This document shows, piece by piece, positions 1 to 27,762 of a stretch of DNA of 64,000 nucleotides; position 1 is the stretch's first letter; each line of letters starts with the position of its first letter. Under the pieces are notes generated by a model, which saw only the letters and a program-made list of their open reading frames with translations, was not told where the DNA came from and made no database searches. The DNA comes from Phoronis australis (lineage: Eukaryota > Phoronida > Phoronidae), in the NCBI GenBank assembly GCA_002633005.1, contig NMRA01000816.1:69619-133618 (forward strand), written 5' to 3'. Made by a program: the position numbers and the translations under genes.

Positions 1-1378
1 GACCTCCATTCATATACAACCAGCCAATAACTGCTTTGGGTACGTCTTAACATTGTATGGCACGTGATTAAAAAGTACACACAGATCAACAAATGTATTT
101 GTTGCACTACAAAACACAAGATCGTTGCTCTTATGTTATAACCTGGTTCAATACAGCTTTTCTGTCCAAATGACCAAATAATAATAATTATAACAATGTG
201 TTCACCAAACACTGCGAGAACAGGAATTGCACGGGAATGTCACAAAGAGATTTACGTTGAACATAACACTTCCAACTAGCTACTTCTTAACATTTTGTAC
301 CAGTGTACAAACCACATCCTTCTTAGCATAGAGCACCAATTACTTTGAGGTCTACAAGTGATCACGTTAAAGCAACACAAAATGTTAGTTTCACACATAA
401 AATACAAAAACACATTGCAGTGACAGAAAGTCATAGAAACAATCAAACAAAATCATTTCTCGTCAAAAACTAGCAAACTATGGCAGTTCCTCACTTATTT
501 TGCACACAATATGGCTGACAAGAGAGTGAAATTCTAGTTGTTACATTACCCCACAAAAGTAAAGATTAATAACATTTTGTTCCATAACAACCATGACTTT
601 CAGTGTGCCTATGTCACAAAACAACATTTTATGAAGTTCCCATCTTTAAAAGGGTGATCAGCCATTGAAAAACATAAAAATGGCCCATTTTTCTCAAACA
701 TTCCACTTCCACCAAGTTGGTCAAAAGTGGTGCGTATCGGCAACACACCCGTATTTCACGAGCATGTTCGTGACTGTATTGATGCACAACAGAAAAATGG
801 CTGCCACTGTGAGGAACTTTTCAGACTTATGGGAGTAAACATAATCCAAAAAAAAATATATTCACCCTTAACATAACTCCCACAAATGACTGGCAAGTGA
901 CTAGTTTTATCGATCGGGCTCTAAATAACACAGCTTCATCAACTTATGTCTTCATCAAAATTCTTTGTTGGGCATTCAACTTATCTATTCACAACAGTAC
1001 TCGTCTCTTTTGCAATTAATAAAAATCTCACACCAGATGGCGCCCTGAATAATTACATCTGCCAAATAATGACATTCCACCATTTTTGCCGACGCATCAT
1101 GTGCAACTCATCAAACCTTATCGGCTACTTGTCGGAATAGATAGACGGACAAATTGAAGAGAAAACTGCTATTTTAGAATAACAGAAAAGGCAGATCAAA
1201 CAGCCCATCAGATTTTTAACCATACTTCATGATCTGTGACACACCCTGAATACAACGATTATCAAATTTTGATGAGAAATTGTCAATTTTTGACGAGAAA
1301 TCCATCACCATCACCATGCAATGCATTACAGCTGAACACAAAATTTCACAATAAATATGAGACGTTGCAACGCTACAA
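1..1378. other. 3' flank of ZMYND19, no further gene seen
   Basis: This holds the ZMYND19 3' UTR (minus strand) and downstream DNA. I see no clear AATAAA on the minus strand close to the stop and no coding motif in the short ORFs. Confidence 0.5.
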
Positions 1379-17970
<16,592 letters not shown>

Positions 17971-18505
17971 CTTCTGTCCCAGCCAACGCATCTGTCCAGG
18001 AAAATATCAGGAGAAATCCCTGTCTTTTTGTCGGCCCTCAAAGAGGCTCTTTGTCGCGAAGAAACAAGGAACCCGGCTTATCAGCTGCTCGATACTGTGT
18101 GTTTTGATCGATGACACGTGACACAAGTGGTTGAGAAAAATATTAATAATTTGATAACCTAGTAATGTTTAAAAATCAAAATTCAGAAAAAATACGACTA
18201 TTTTCTGAGCAATGTCTTAAAGATTGATAAACAGTAAGGTTGTAAGTACAAAATGCCATCGTTTTATGAATACTAATTAATAAAACCTGCTTTAAAATAG
18301 TTCTGTAGGAATTATTGCGCCCAAACATGTCTTTTTATTCCTGTACTGAACATTTTCAGACAGAATTTCACAACAAACGTCTTTTTAAAAATCAATTTTG
18401 CAATCGTTTTACTTGTTTACGTTGAAATGTGTATCACATTTCTCCAAATTTCAGTTTTCTATTTCGCGTAAATATTTCCCGGAAACGCAGTTGCAAGCCT
18501 TCAAG
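17971..18505. promoter_or_regulatory. Bidirectional promoter between ZMYND19 and DNTTIP2
   Basis: About 535 bases separate the two divergent start codons, so both 5' UTRs and core promoters must fit here or in upstream UTR introns. I see no convincing TATA box. A CACGTG E-box sits at 18115-18120 within ATGACACGTGACAC. The DNTTIP2 start is in a good initiation context (AAG before ATG, G after) and in a CAAGATGGTGGCC block that resembles a YY1-type downstream motif. That sharing of one promoter implies co-regulation is inference. Confidence 0.7.
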
Positions 18506-21500
18506 ATGGTGGCCACCAGACGTGCCAAACGTGGATCTCCATCGAAAAAACAAACACAGGATATCAAAGAAACGCCAAACCCGAAAGCTAAGGATGTTTC
18601 CGAAAGCAATTCTAGCGACAGTGATTCTGACATTGATTTACAATCTCTTGTTAACCAAACTTTCGAGAAAATGAAAAGTGAAACGATGCTTAACACAACT
18701 AATGCAGGATTTGTGATCGACAAGAGACCAAGACGTGAAAGTGACAATGCAGATTGCGGTCACACATCTGAAGTTCATATTGATAGATGTTCTGACTCTG
18801 ATGGAGAAAGTGACAGCAGTGGAGACGATGTTTCTAAACGAAATCCTAAGGCACAACACAGGTGATCGCGTGGTTGGTTGTGTCGTGCTTTAAAAATGTC
18901 CCTTTAAATTTTTTATCAAATGGCAATGCCACGCCATAAATTGTCTAATGGCATAATGCCGTTATGAGCCATCAGTTTGGATGCTAGACTTTGGTTTAGG
19001 GGTTCACTGGTTCAATTCCTTTTGGAACCAAGAAAAAGCACCAAGCATAGTTCTCTAAATGACATTTACAACATTTGCACATAAAATTTTAGTCTGAAGT
19101 GACCCCAAGAAAACCTGACATCTAAGGCTTCCAAAAACCAGGTGGCAAATGGGAGTGGGTGCTAGCCTGGTGGTGGTACTGGATACGAGATACAGAGGGG
19201 GCGCTGCTGAGGGCAAATTCCAGGACATGGTACTGAGAGCAAAGTCCTAGATGCGGGAAGTGTTGTTGAGATCTGAATCCAAGCAGTATGCCTGTTCCAT
19301 GGAAGGGGAAGGAGTATTGAATCACACAGCATTCATTAATGTCTTGGAGAAAAGTAACCCCTACTAGTCTTTCTGATTTAGCCCCACCAGAGGTGGTACA
19401 ACTGCCTAGGCTGCGTCGTGCGATAAAATCATCTCCCCGAATCTCTTGGTAGTGGGCAATTAATTGCCTACCAACCGATCAGTGTAGATAATGACTTTCA
19501 CAACATCAGTACTTGAAGTCGGTCTTTGGGTTTTTAATATATGGCACCATGCATATCCTAGGGTAGTTAGCGTTATAGTGGTCTTGGCATTCATTGGCCA
19601 CCTAGTTTTCAAAACCTGGAAACACTATGCTGGTGAATGGATGAGAAGAATGTAAGTCTGCTTATTTCACAACTAAGATGAGATGCTTTCTCATGGGTTT
19701 GAGGCTAAAAAGACTAAGTGGCAGGTGTTGTCAAAATCTGCACCTTTTTGGTTTAGAGGATATCGATTCACTGACCTCTTGAACCAAACTTTAGCGTCCA
19801 AACTGATCAGCCAAGAGCAGTTGTGCCTTAGTGAGTGATTAAGATAGGCTTTTGTAGTACAGCTCTGTTGAGCGGAACAGGTGTACCAACTTGCTTCAGA
19901 TGTATACAACATTATCAGCGTCGTGCAATGGGAACTGTAGAGCTGTCTAGGTGCGTCGTTCTCATGCTGACTAATTATCTTTTACTACTTGCCGTATTTG
20001 CAGCCTAAGTTTGGCGAGTTCTCTTCAAACATCCTTCAAGTCCCCCAGTCTATATGTGAACGTTGACGCCTATAGAGACCCGACTGCGGAGAGAATTGGA
20101 CACAAGAAGCTTGTGACTGAGCACGATAAAGAGGCGAGGAAATTATTTTTTGTCAGTAGTCAATACACTTTTTGTACACTCACATGTATATGTGGGTTGA
20201 TATTGCCCTCATTGGTGTGGCGCCCCCTTGTGGCATTTTCTTTTGCATCTATAGCTGTATTTCCTAAGCCCCTTGTAGGATCTTCGTGAAATGTGACACT
20301 AAAATAAATGCGTTTTGTAAAAAAATAGAGGTTTTGGTCACCTCGTTTTAAATTGTTGTAATTCTAGTTTAATTACTACTGTGTTCGTGACCATGGGTGT
20401 TAAGGTGGGTGAACATGGTTGTTTCACCCTAATGAATACGTTGTACCTGTGTGTGCGTTTATTTGCACGTACCTAGAGTTATGAGATAATTCCTATGTTA
20501 GAAGTCTTTGTTGACATTACTTTGTTAAAGTTTTAGTTTACCATTCAGGTAATGAAAAAGAGTGTGCTGACATCAGACCTAGAGAAACAGCACAGCATTG
20601 TGCCGTACGAAGAGAGTCTTAATCAGATGAAGAAGCAGAGAAAGGTAGGGTATAACAGGTCTCCTTGAGACTGTTAAATGATGTGAATTCTCGCAGGATT
20701 CAGTTGACTTCAAAATTTTAGTGTTGACAAATTGATATTCGTTAGTAGTTATAAATGATCGTATTTAGAACGGCGTGTGCGTATGTAAAGCTGTGTCTGT
20801 ATTCTGATTTACTCATATATGGTGGACGAATAAATCCAACGAGCAAATTTTTTGAAACGGCATCTGAGTGAAGCTACACTTGTCCTTAACAAAATGGTTT
20901 TGAGCTGTTGATGTCTTTTTTTTTCAGTTAGGATACCAATCCTAGTCTTGGCCTATTAACAGATACTAAAAATGACATTCTCTTCCAGTTCACCGAAACA
21001 AAATCATTTTCTGTAACCGTCGACAACCTTCAAAGGTTTGGAGGAAAACTTGAAAACTCCTGTCAAAGTCTGCTAAATTAGCAAGCGTGGCCTATACTTT
21101 TAGCAAATTAACGGCAACTGTGGGAAAAGACCACCTACCAAAGACCATAATGTCCAATCTGGGACATAGGGAGTAGGAGTTTTTAGTTGTTTCCTGGCTT
21201 AAGCTTTGAAGATTGACCGCAATGGTGCATTAGCAGATGACAGAACAAGGATTGGTTAAAATCGTCAAAACAGGGCTTAATATTCTTTTAACAATAAAAT
21301 TAAAAGTATTAAGATTGAACAAGTTGCCCCAAAAGCCTAGTTTAGCGCATGTGTATGTACAATGGATAGTGCACAGGCAAATGAAATATATAGTGGATTG
21401 TACACAGGCAAATGAAATATTAAGTGCATGTGCCTGTGTGTGAAACACTTCAGCAAAAATTTGTTTTTTGCCATCCCTAAAATTGCGAATTCGAAAATAG

Positions 21501-24011
21501 GGCGTGTCCGCATTACATGTGACTTAAGCTGCTGGCTCATTCAGCAGCTATTCAAGATCAGATCACCGTGGTAATGGCTTTAAATTGCAAAGGGCTTCGG
21601 TTAAGAATTCAACATTCATAGCTACATTACATGAATTTCCCAACCAATATACAAGCGTGGTTCAGATACCCCAGCCAATATGTGCAATGCTAAGCCGGAG
21701 CCATCTAGACTTAATTTCTGTCAGCGAAGTTCATTGACAATGTGTTTCCATGCTCGAACACAGTTAAAGGCGAAGGCAACCTTTCTTCATGTCTTTTTAG
21801 CAAAAATAGGTTCGTTGGTTATCCCAGACATATTTTCTACTTAATTACAGCTTTTCGAAATTCAATTAATTATTCGTTCTTTACTTCGGAAGTGACGTTT
21901 TGGAAGGCAAGAATTTCGTGCCAATTTCTTTTCATGTAGTCTGATTGTGAGAGCCACAGAGTCGGTCATTGTTTTATCTCGGTTGTTATACTTTCGGTCG
22001 TCGTTTGCTTTTGTTTACGAGTCAGTCAACATGCCACACTGTTGCTGCACTGGTAATTCTTCAGGTATTTAGCACACAACATGGCTAACAAGTACAATCC
22101 TATTTCTTAAAATTACTCAATAAAAATAAAAACCCTCGAGTCATTTCTCTAGCTTCACAGTTCGGTTTTATCTATGTATTAATAAAGCGTAGAAATGGTT
22201 CCATGTGATCAGTGTAATGGGCCCACCTAGGCAGCCTACGCTTGCCTGGTGCAATGAATACCAGACTGTCTGCAATTATTTTTATACCACGGAATGTACT
22301 GCATAGATTCAAAAAACAACATTTGGCCAATTTTCCATCATTTGCAATAATGTAGCCAGCCTTTGAAAAATTGAAAAATAACAATTTTGCAAATTATTTT
22401 TGTGCAAAGAAGTGGAGAATTATCGTAATGTTTTCCTTGTTTGTTGATACAGTGCAAGTAACTAATATGTACAGCCATGTCATGGTCACTATTGCGCTGG
22501 ACACCATCACTTTTGACGCTGACTTTACAGAAGGAGCGCGAGATGACCAAAGGGAAGAACTGGAGTCACATGCCAGCGACAGAACTGACTGAGGAGAGAA
22601 AGAACGACTTGATGGTGCTGAAGATGAGGCGTGTGCTGGACCCCAAGAGGTTCTATAAGGGGAATGACATCAAGGGGCTGCCGAAGTACTTTGAGGTGTG
22701 TTTAAGGGGTGGTGTGAATGTGGGGGGTGGGGTACTCTGTGATGGTGTTAAAGGCAGGATGGTTGTTGATTCCCAAGAAGGGTTCTTAAGGTACTGATAT
22801 TGAGGAGCTGTCTAAGTGCTCTGAAGGTTGGTGTGGATGGGATTTGGGGTACTCTATGATGATGTTGAGGGTGAGATATATGTTGGTTTCCAATATGTTC
22901 CAGACTTATTTTTTGAATATTGGCTAGTAAATGAATTTTTCAAAATGACCCGAGTTATTTTAAATTCTGAAGAAAATTAGAGGTAAGTAAACAGAGAGTA
23001 AAATATAGACATTTTACCCACAAATCCCTGCTGATATATGACAAGATCATGCTTTTTGAAAACCTCTTACAGTGAAAATTTGGAAATGTTGGGTTGTACA
23101 AACATGGGTGTTAAGCTGGACAACTAGGGTGGATATTTATGTGTTGACTTATCCTGACATATCAGGAATGTGTTTGTTGTGGCTTGTATCTAGTTGCAAG
23201 TTAGAAGATTAGCCAGTTTCCAGGAGACATTACCATGTGTTGCAGAGAATTTCACTTAATTGTCTCCTGTTAAGGCCATCCATACAATAGTTTTGTTTAC
23301 CCTCTTTCTGTGGCTTAAACTGTTATTTAATTGGTCATTTCAGTTTGGTACTGTCATGGACTCGCCCGTTGACTTCTATCATTCACGTATCCCCAAGAAA
23401 CAGAGGAAGTCCACCATGGTGGAGGAGCTCCTGGCTGATGCACAGTTCAGGAAGTAAGTAGTTTGGGACTGTTTTGATCACAATGTAGTTTTTAACTTAA
23501 AGCAACGCACAACCTTGTTGTTGCTACTTTGCTGTTATCATGGTTTGGACCATATAGCTTTAATTGAACAGCCAGTGAAATGTTGAGCATTCGCAGCAGT
23601 TGGGTGAGGCTTTGGAAAGTGGAAAAATAGCAACTTTAAATTTAATAAGCTGTCATAGCTCATGATTGATCATGTGACAAGTCGTTACATTGAGGGTTAC
23701 GAATAAAGTGGTTATACATGGCTAGCCAGGCAACATCATGTTGTTACGGAAGTCATTGTACAGTATGGTTACGTGGTGCAGTGTTTTAGCTTTTACAGTG
23801 TTTCAGCCAATCAGTTGACAGAAATATTCGTATATTACTTGAATTTTTTGTGTGATGCGATGTTGAAGTCACTTGTGTCTGACCTTTGACCTTCCTCTAT
23901 CAATTCTCTTTAAGCTACAACAAGAAGAAGTACTCGGAAATTCAAGAAGCCACCAGAAAGTCGAGGGGTGCCTTTAAACATATGAAAAGATTGAAGAAAA
24001 AGAAGAGATAA
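18506..24011 (+). CDS. DNTTIP2: DNTTIP2 / Fcf2-type pre-rRNA processing factor, 6 exons
   Basis: Exons: 18506-18861, 20004-20151, 20549-20644, 22531-22695, 23344-23453, 23915-24011 (stop TAA 24009-24011), joining in frame to about 323 residues. The C-terminal half is the Fcf2 domain: KEREMTKGKNW, LKMRRVLDPKRFYKGND, LPKYFEFGTVMDSP, DFYHSRIPKKQRKSTMVEEL, then a basic tail ending in KKKKR. Fcf2 family proteins act in the nucleolar small-subunit processome in 18S rRNA maturation; vertebrate DNTTIP2 also binds terminal transferase. The N-terminus is Lys/Ser/acidic and low-complexity (SDSDSDID), like the family, but much shorter than the human protein of about 750 residues. I chose the ATG at 18506 over the in-frame one at 18398 because the extra 36 residues are hydrophobic and unlike the family. 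The exon 2 donor (TTT|GTCAGT at 20152) is the least certain junction. Confidence 0.93.
18966..19022 (+). mobile_element. tRNA-like SINE fragment in DNTTIP2 intron 1 (sense)
   Basis: GAGCCATCAGTTTGGATGCT looks like an A-box region, and CACTGGTTCAATTCC like a B box, with tRNA-Leu/Ser-like spacing. A related copy in the opposite orientation lies at 19753-19825. Confidence 0.5.
19753..19825 (-). mobile_element. tRNA-like SINE fragment in DNTTIP2 intron 1 (antisense)
   Basis: In reverse complement: GGCTGATCAGTTTGGACGCT, then AAGTTTGGTTC, then GTCAGTGAATCGATATCC. It aligns with 18966-19022, so the two form an inverted pair about 800 bases apart. Confidence 0.5.
20195..20290 (-). repeat. Inverted fragment of the 430-bp repeat family
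   Basis: GCCCCCTTGTGGCATTTT and CCTAAGCCCCTTGTAGGATC are the reverse complement of the landmarks in 6690-7865, which shows that the unit is a dispersed repeat as well as a tandem one. It begins about 45 bases after the DNTTIP2 exon 2 donor. Confidence 0.65.
21763..21906. repeat. Dispersed repeat family D2, copy 1
   Basis: TTAAAGGCGAAGGCAACCTT, TTATCCCAGACATATTTT, TTAATTACAGCTTTT and GGAAGTGACGTTTT match 60055-60188 in the same order. It lies in DNTTIP2 intron 3. Confidence 0.85.
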
Positions 24012-24155
24012 AGAAATGGGAATTAGGATTTTGTGACACAGAGGACATTTTTATTAAAAGATTTCATGCTTGTAATTTATTTTAGCAAGTTTTGAACTTA
24101 CTATTCCATTAACTTTTGCATTTTAATATTATGTAATATGTCTCTTAATAATAAT

Positions 24156-24161
24156 AATAAA
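24156..24161 (+). terminator. Poly(A) signal of DNTTIP2
   Basis: AATAAA lies 145 bases after the DNTTIP2 stop, embedded in an AAT repeat, and is followed by a GT/T-containing stretch. This is the first canonical signal after the stop codon. Confidence 0.65.
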
Positions 24162-24546
24162 AGGCCCCCTGAAGTTTACCGACACATGGATGATTACTCT
24201 CACAGACTTTTTCTGTAGTTCTGGTAGTGGCAACTTGGAGCAGGAGTGACCATCTTCTTTAGCACTCTAAGTGCTTTCTGACCCCTGATCATATTACTTC
24301 TCTTGACAACATAATCCAAAACTTAGCAGAGAGCAAGGCTTACACGTGTGCGTTTGTGGTGAACTCCTTCATTGCATTCTTTGACCATGAGGTGTCACTA
24401 GCTGGTCATCGGATAGAAATACCGAGACAACCATCTCCCATGGAATACTTTTTAAACTCTTTTATCTCCCACAACAGCAAAGAAATTCATCGCCTGTGAA
24501 TGGTTTCCATGCAAGTGGACTAGACTTGCTAAACATTTGTTTAAGA

Positions 24547-24959
24547 TAAAGATTCAAGTTCCTGAAACTGTCACATGATCACAGGCACAATTCGCAAGAA
24601 CAGATTGGCTGTTGCGGTTCTCATATGCCCATTTAAATCATTTCGCCATATTCTCACTGATATTTTCTTGAATTGTTAGGTCATTGGGCCCACCCTAGTG
24701 TGCTAGACTGGCCCGCATTCCGTAATTTGACAATCAAAATCTCTAAAATCTGTCAAATCTTTTGCATGTAGTTGATTATCATCTCATACTTTCTGAAGAT
24801 TTCCAGCTCTTCCTATACCACCATCTCTTTTCTTAGCACCACATTAACTTTCTACGTACTTGTCTTTACCTTGTAGGCAGCATGTAAGTGCCAGAAGATC
24901 ATCACTTACAAGGGAATTTTGCAAGTCTTCTTGAATATTGTTTTGCTAGGGTTCATATA
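24547..24959. repeat. 413-bp direct repeat, copy 1 (interrupted-site version)
   Basis: The segment runs from TAAAGATTCAAGTTCCTG to GGGTTCATATA and recurs at 25474-25885 with only a few percent differences. It ends at the TA where a transposon-like sequence begins. It seems to be the 3' continuation of the decayed Ty3/gypsy relic seen after copy 2. Confidence 0.9.
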
Positions 24960-25472
24960 CGGTAAAGTCGCGTGATTTTCGGACAGCCCGCCATTTTCGA
25001 CCAAGAATAAATATTTACGAAATGAGTTTTTCATAGTCCACGAAATTCGTACAAGGTCCAAAAACTGTTTTTCAAAGATCCTCGAATTTCGGACATTGTC
25101 ATATACATCAGAATTTTGTCCCGCGACTTTCGGACAAGGAAAATTTTAGATACGGTAATTTGGGATCGACGCAACTCCCGTGTCACTAAAGCGTTCAACG
25201 GATGATTACTACTGTATAAGGCTCGAGTCCGAGAATCGGTATAACGGGTTTGTAATTTTTACCTTGTCTTGACGATGTCACGACCGTTACTCGATTGTCT
25301 TGCGTTTAGCTTGTGTTTGGCGCTTTAGCTATGAAAAGAATCACCGAGTTCCGCCTAACGAAAATTTCTGATGAAAATACAAATAGGAAATACACCGAAG
25401 GCTGCAACTTTTCGTTGTAGCGTAACATGTGCTCTGGTTTAAATAGGCCGTGCTGTTCGACTCCCGACTGTG
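24960..25472 (+). mobile_element. 5' end of a DNA transposon, pogo/Tigger-like, truncated by a gap
   Basis: The sequence begins CGGTAAAGTCGCGTG directly after a TA and carries repeated subterminal motifs (GATTTTCGGACA, GAATTTCGGACA, CGACTTTCGGACA), a layout seen in pogo/Tigger-type elements. A short frame from 25331 starts MKRITEFRLTKISDENT but stops after 29 codons. The 3' end is lost at the undetermined base 25473. The superfamily call rests on the TA target and style of the ends only. Confidence 0.5.
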
Positions 25473-25473
25473 N

Positions 25474-25885
25474 TAAAGATTCAACTTCCTGAAACTGTCA
25501 CATGACCACAGGCACAATTTGCAAGAACAGATTGGCTGTTGCGGTTCTCATATACCCATTGAAATCATTTCGCCATGTTCTCACTGATATTTTGTTGAAT
25601 TGTTAGGTCATTGGGCCCACCCTAGTGTGCTAGACTGGCCCGCATTCCGTAATTTGACAATCAAAATCTCTAAAATCTGTCAATATTTTACATGTGGTTG
25701 ATTATCATCTCATACTTTCTGAAGATTTCTAGCTCTTCCTATACCACCATCTCTTTTCTTAGCACCATATTAACTTTCTACACAATTGTCTCTACCTTGT
25801 AGGCAGCATGTAAGTGCCAGGAGATCACCACTTACATGTGAATTTTACAAGTCTTCTTGAATATTGTTTTGCTAGGGTTCATATA
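25474..25885. repeat. 413-bp direct repeat, copy 2 (uninterrupted version)
   Basis: This copy starts immediately after the undetermined base at 25473. It reads through the point where copy 1 is interrupted: CATATA is followed by CAGGCCAATTTC and then by the reverse-transcriptase relic. It overlaps the end of that relic on the minus strand. Confidence 0.9.
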
Positions 25886-26180
25886 CAGGCCAATTTCTGT
25901 GCAGGTGAAAATTTTTTCCGAGCCATTTCTAGTGCTCTTGCGTATTTGGGGCATAAACAGGAATGTGTCATCCACTATAATCTCGACTCCTAAATCGCGA
26001 GTTACTGCATGGTTCGTCACCGCTAGTACCGATTCCGTACGGTGGATGGATGAATTTGTATCTACACCACGTCCACGGTGTGGTGAATACACAAAGCTTT
26101 GAGATTTCATAACTAGTGCAATTTGCCAGTAACCACAATTTGCATCGAGGGTCAAAAATACAGCTAAGCCGCTGATTCAT
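25832..26180 (-). pseudogene. Ty3/gypsy-type reverse-transcriptase relic
   Basis: On the minus strand, one frame carries TLDANCGYWQIAL and VEIIVDDTFLF (the VDD catalytic motif) and then GLYMNPSKTIF. An overlapping second frame carries KLCVFTTPW and HPPYGIGTSGDE, which belong between those blocks in Ty3/gypsy RT. At least two frameshifts and a stop break the domain, so it is a dead fragment. It lies in the intergenic region between the 3' ends of DNTTIP2 and HSD17B8. Confidence 0.8.
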
Positions 26181-27423
26181 GAGGAAATTTCCACAATTGT
26201 TTTGATTGTGTGATGTGTTCTCTGTACCTCTCTGTCAAGTTTGGTTGGGTCAAGCCTCAGACTTTGTTGGACTTGCGAACTATCAAGGGTCGCTTCTTTA
26301 ATCGGTGTCACGACTCGGTTGAGTGATGTCAGCATCGACAGTTGTGTGCTCTATCCAGTTTATTTTCCTGTTTACCACAGACCATACACTTTTCTTTCTC
26401 TCAGCAACTTATGGGTCAGAGTTTGGTAGGCACAAGATTGAATCGGGGATTTTCAGTGCCATTATGTAACTGTCCATGCTTTCCCGTGTGAGCCTTATTA
26501 TTAATGCGTAACGTTCATGCAACATACAGTAACAAGAAAATTGGTTTTATTGAACAAGCATTGTATGAAACACAGAACTTTAACGCATGATCTATGTTCA
26601 AAATCTGCTAGCCGGAAGTGACCATTGAGAGTCTCATAAACAAAATAGTGCCTGACCAATTCCAGGGGAGACAAGTCTAATAACGCTACACCAGAAGCCA
26701 TTTGCAATATCTGTCAACATGCAAGTTTCGTCTATCTCACCATATAGTTTTATAGTGCAAGAGTTCTTCGTTTCTTGTTAGGTATTCTCATGCATGTTGT
26801 ATGATTGTAATTTGTTTGTAAATAAACATATTATGTGCAGGAAATAATTCTGTTGTTTTCACACCAGATTTGGAATGATGTGCATCAAAAAAAAAAATAA
26901 AATTTAGATCTTGAACCATTCAGGAATGTTCATGATATTGACGTGGAAACTGGTCTAGAGAAAAAAGGCAGTTTTGAGGTCCCATGTGACCAGATTTCCC
27001 CGCGATTCAACATGGTCAACATCCCATTGAAGAAGACGAGAGATCTCTGAAGATTTAGGAAATCAAAAAGGTAATCCAGCAGACCAGTTTTAACTTTAAT
27101 ATCACAATAAACAACTATACACGACAATACAATTCAAAAACTTCGATCCATAGTGACCGTAGTCCAAACTATAACCACAGCTAAAAAAGGTCCAATTTGA
27201 CTAGAGGGCGCTGCAACAAACAAACAACAGACGATACTAGCAGTGAGTAATATAACACTCCAGAACACCAAGCTTCTCACTGCATGCACACAGTGCCAAC
27301 TTCACATGTAATTCATGAGCTGGGGTCACTATTTTCTGTACTGTTTAAATCATAACTAATTGTGTCATGATTTTTAGTGAATGAAGTATTAAAAACACCT
27401 CACCGTTTTCCATAAATTTTATT
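26181..27423. other. Intergenic region between DNTTIP2 and HSD17B8 3' ends, no gene seen
   Basis: This AT-rich sequence holds an A-run near 26889 and scattered short ORFs without motifs. The part next to 26180 may be more of the decayed retroelement, but I cannot align it by eye. Confidence 0.5.
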
Positions 27424-27429
27424 TTTATT
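27424..27429 (-). terminator. Probable poly(A) signal of HSD17B8
   Basis: The reverse complement of this hexamer is AATAAA, about 335 bases beyond the HSD17B8 stop codon on the minus strand. It is the clearest signal in the 3' flank; no transcript evidence is available. Confidence 0.5.
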
Positions 27430-27762
27430 ACAAAAATATTATAGTATTTGCAACGAGCACTCTTTAATAGAAAATCATAAAGAATCAATTTCCCATGCAA
27501 CACGATCAGTAAAATAACACTGGGACACTATTTGTTACATCTTATGAATTGCACTGCAGCTAAGGAATTAAAACACCTCCGCTCATTACTGAGAAGTACT
27601 GAATATCCATCATAGACTAGGCAATCTTCTTCAGCAAACAGCAGTCAGCAATACCTTCAGAGTAGTTCTGCAGGAACATTACACACAGTGAATGTATTCA
27701 TGCATTACAAAGTGACAGTTTAGAGCTGTCAATCGTCTGATCACCCACGTTTCGTCCACTGG

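Noticed and set aside
18398-18505. Upstream in-frame ATG for DNTTIP2
   Set aside because: The added 36 residues are hydrophobic and family-unlike, and the ATG at 18506 has the better initiation context.
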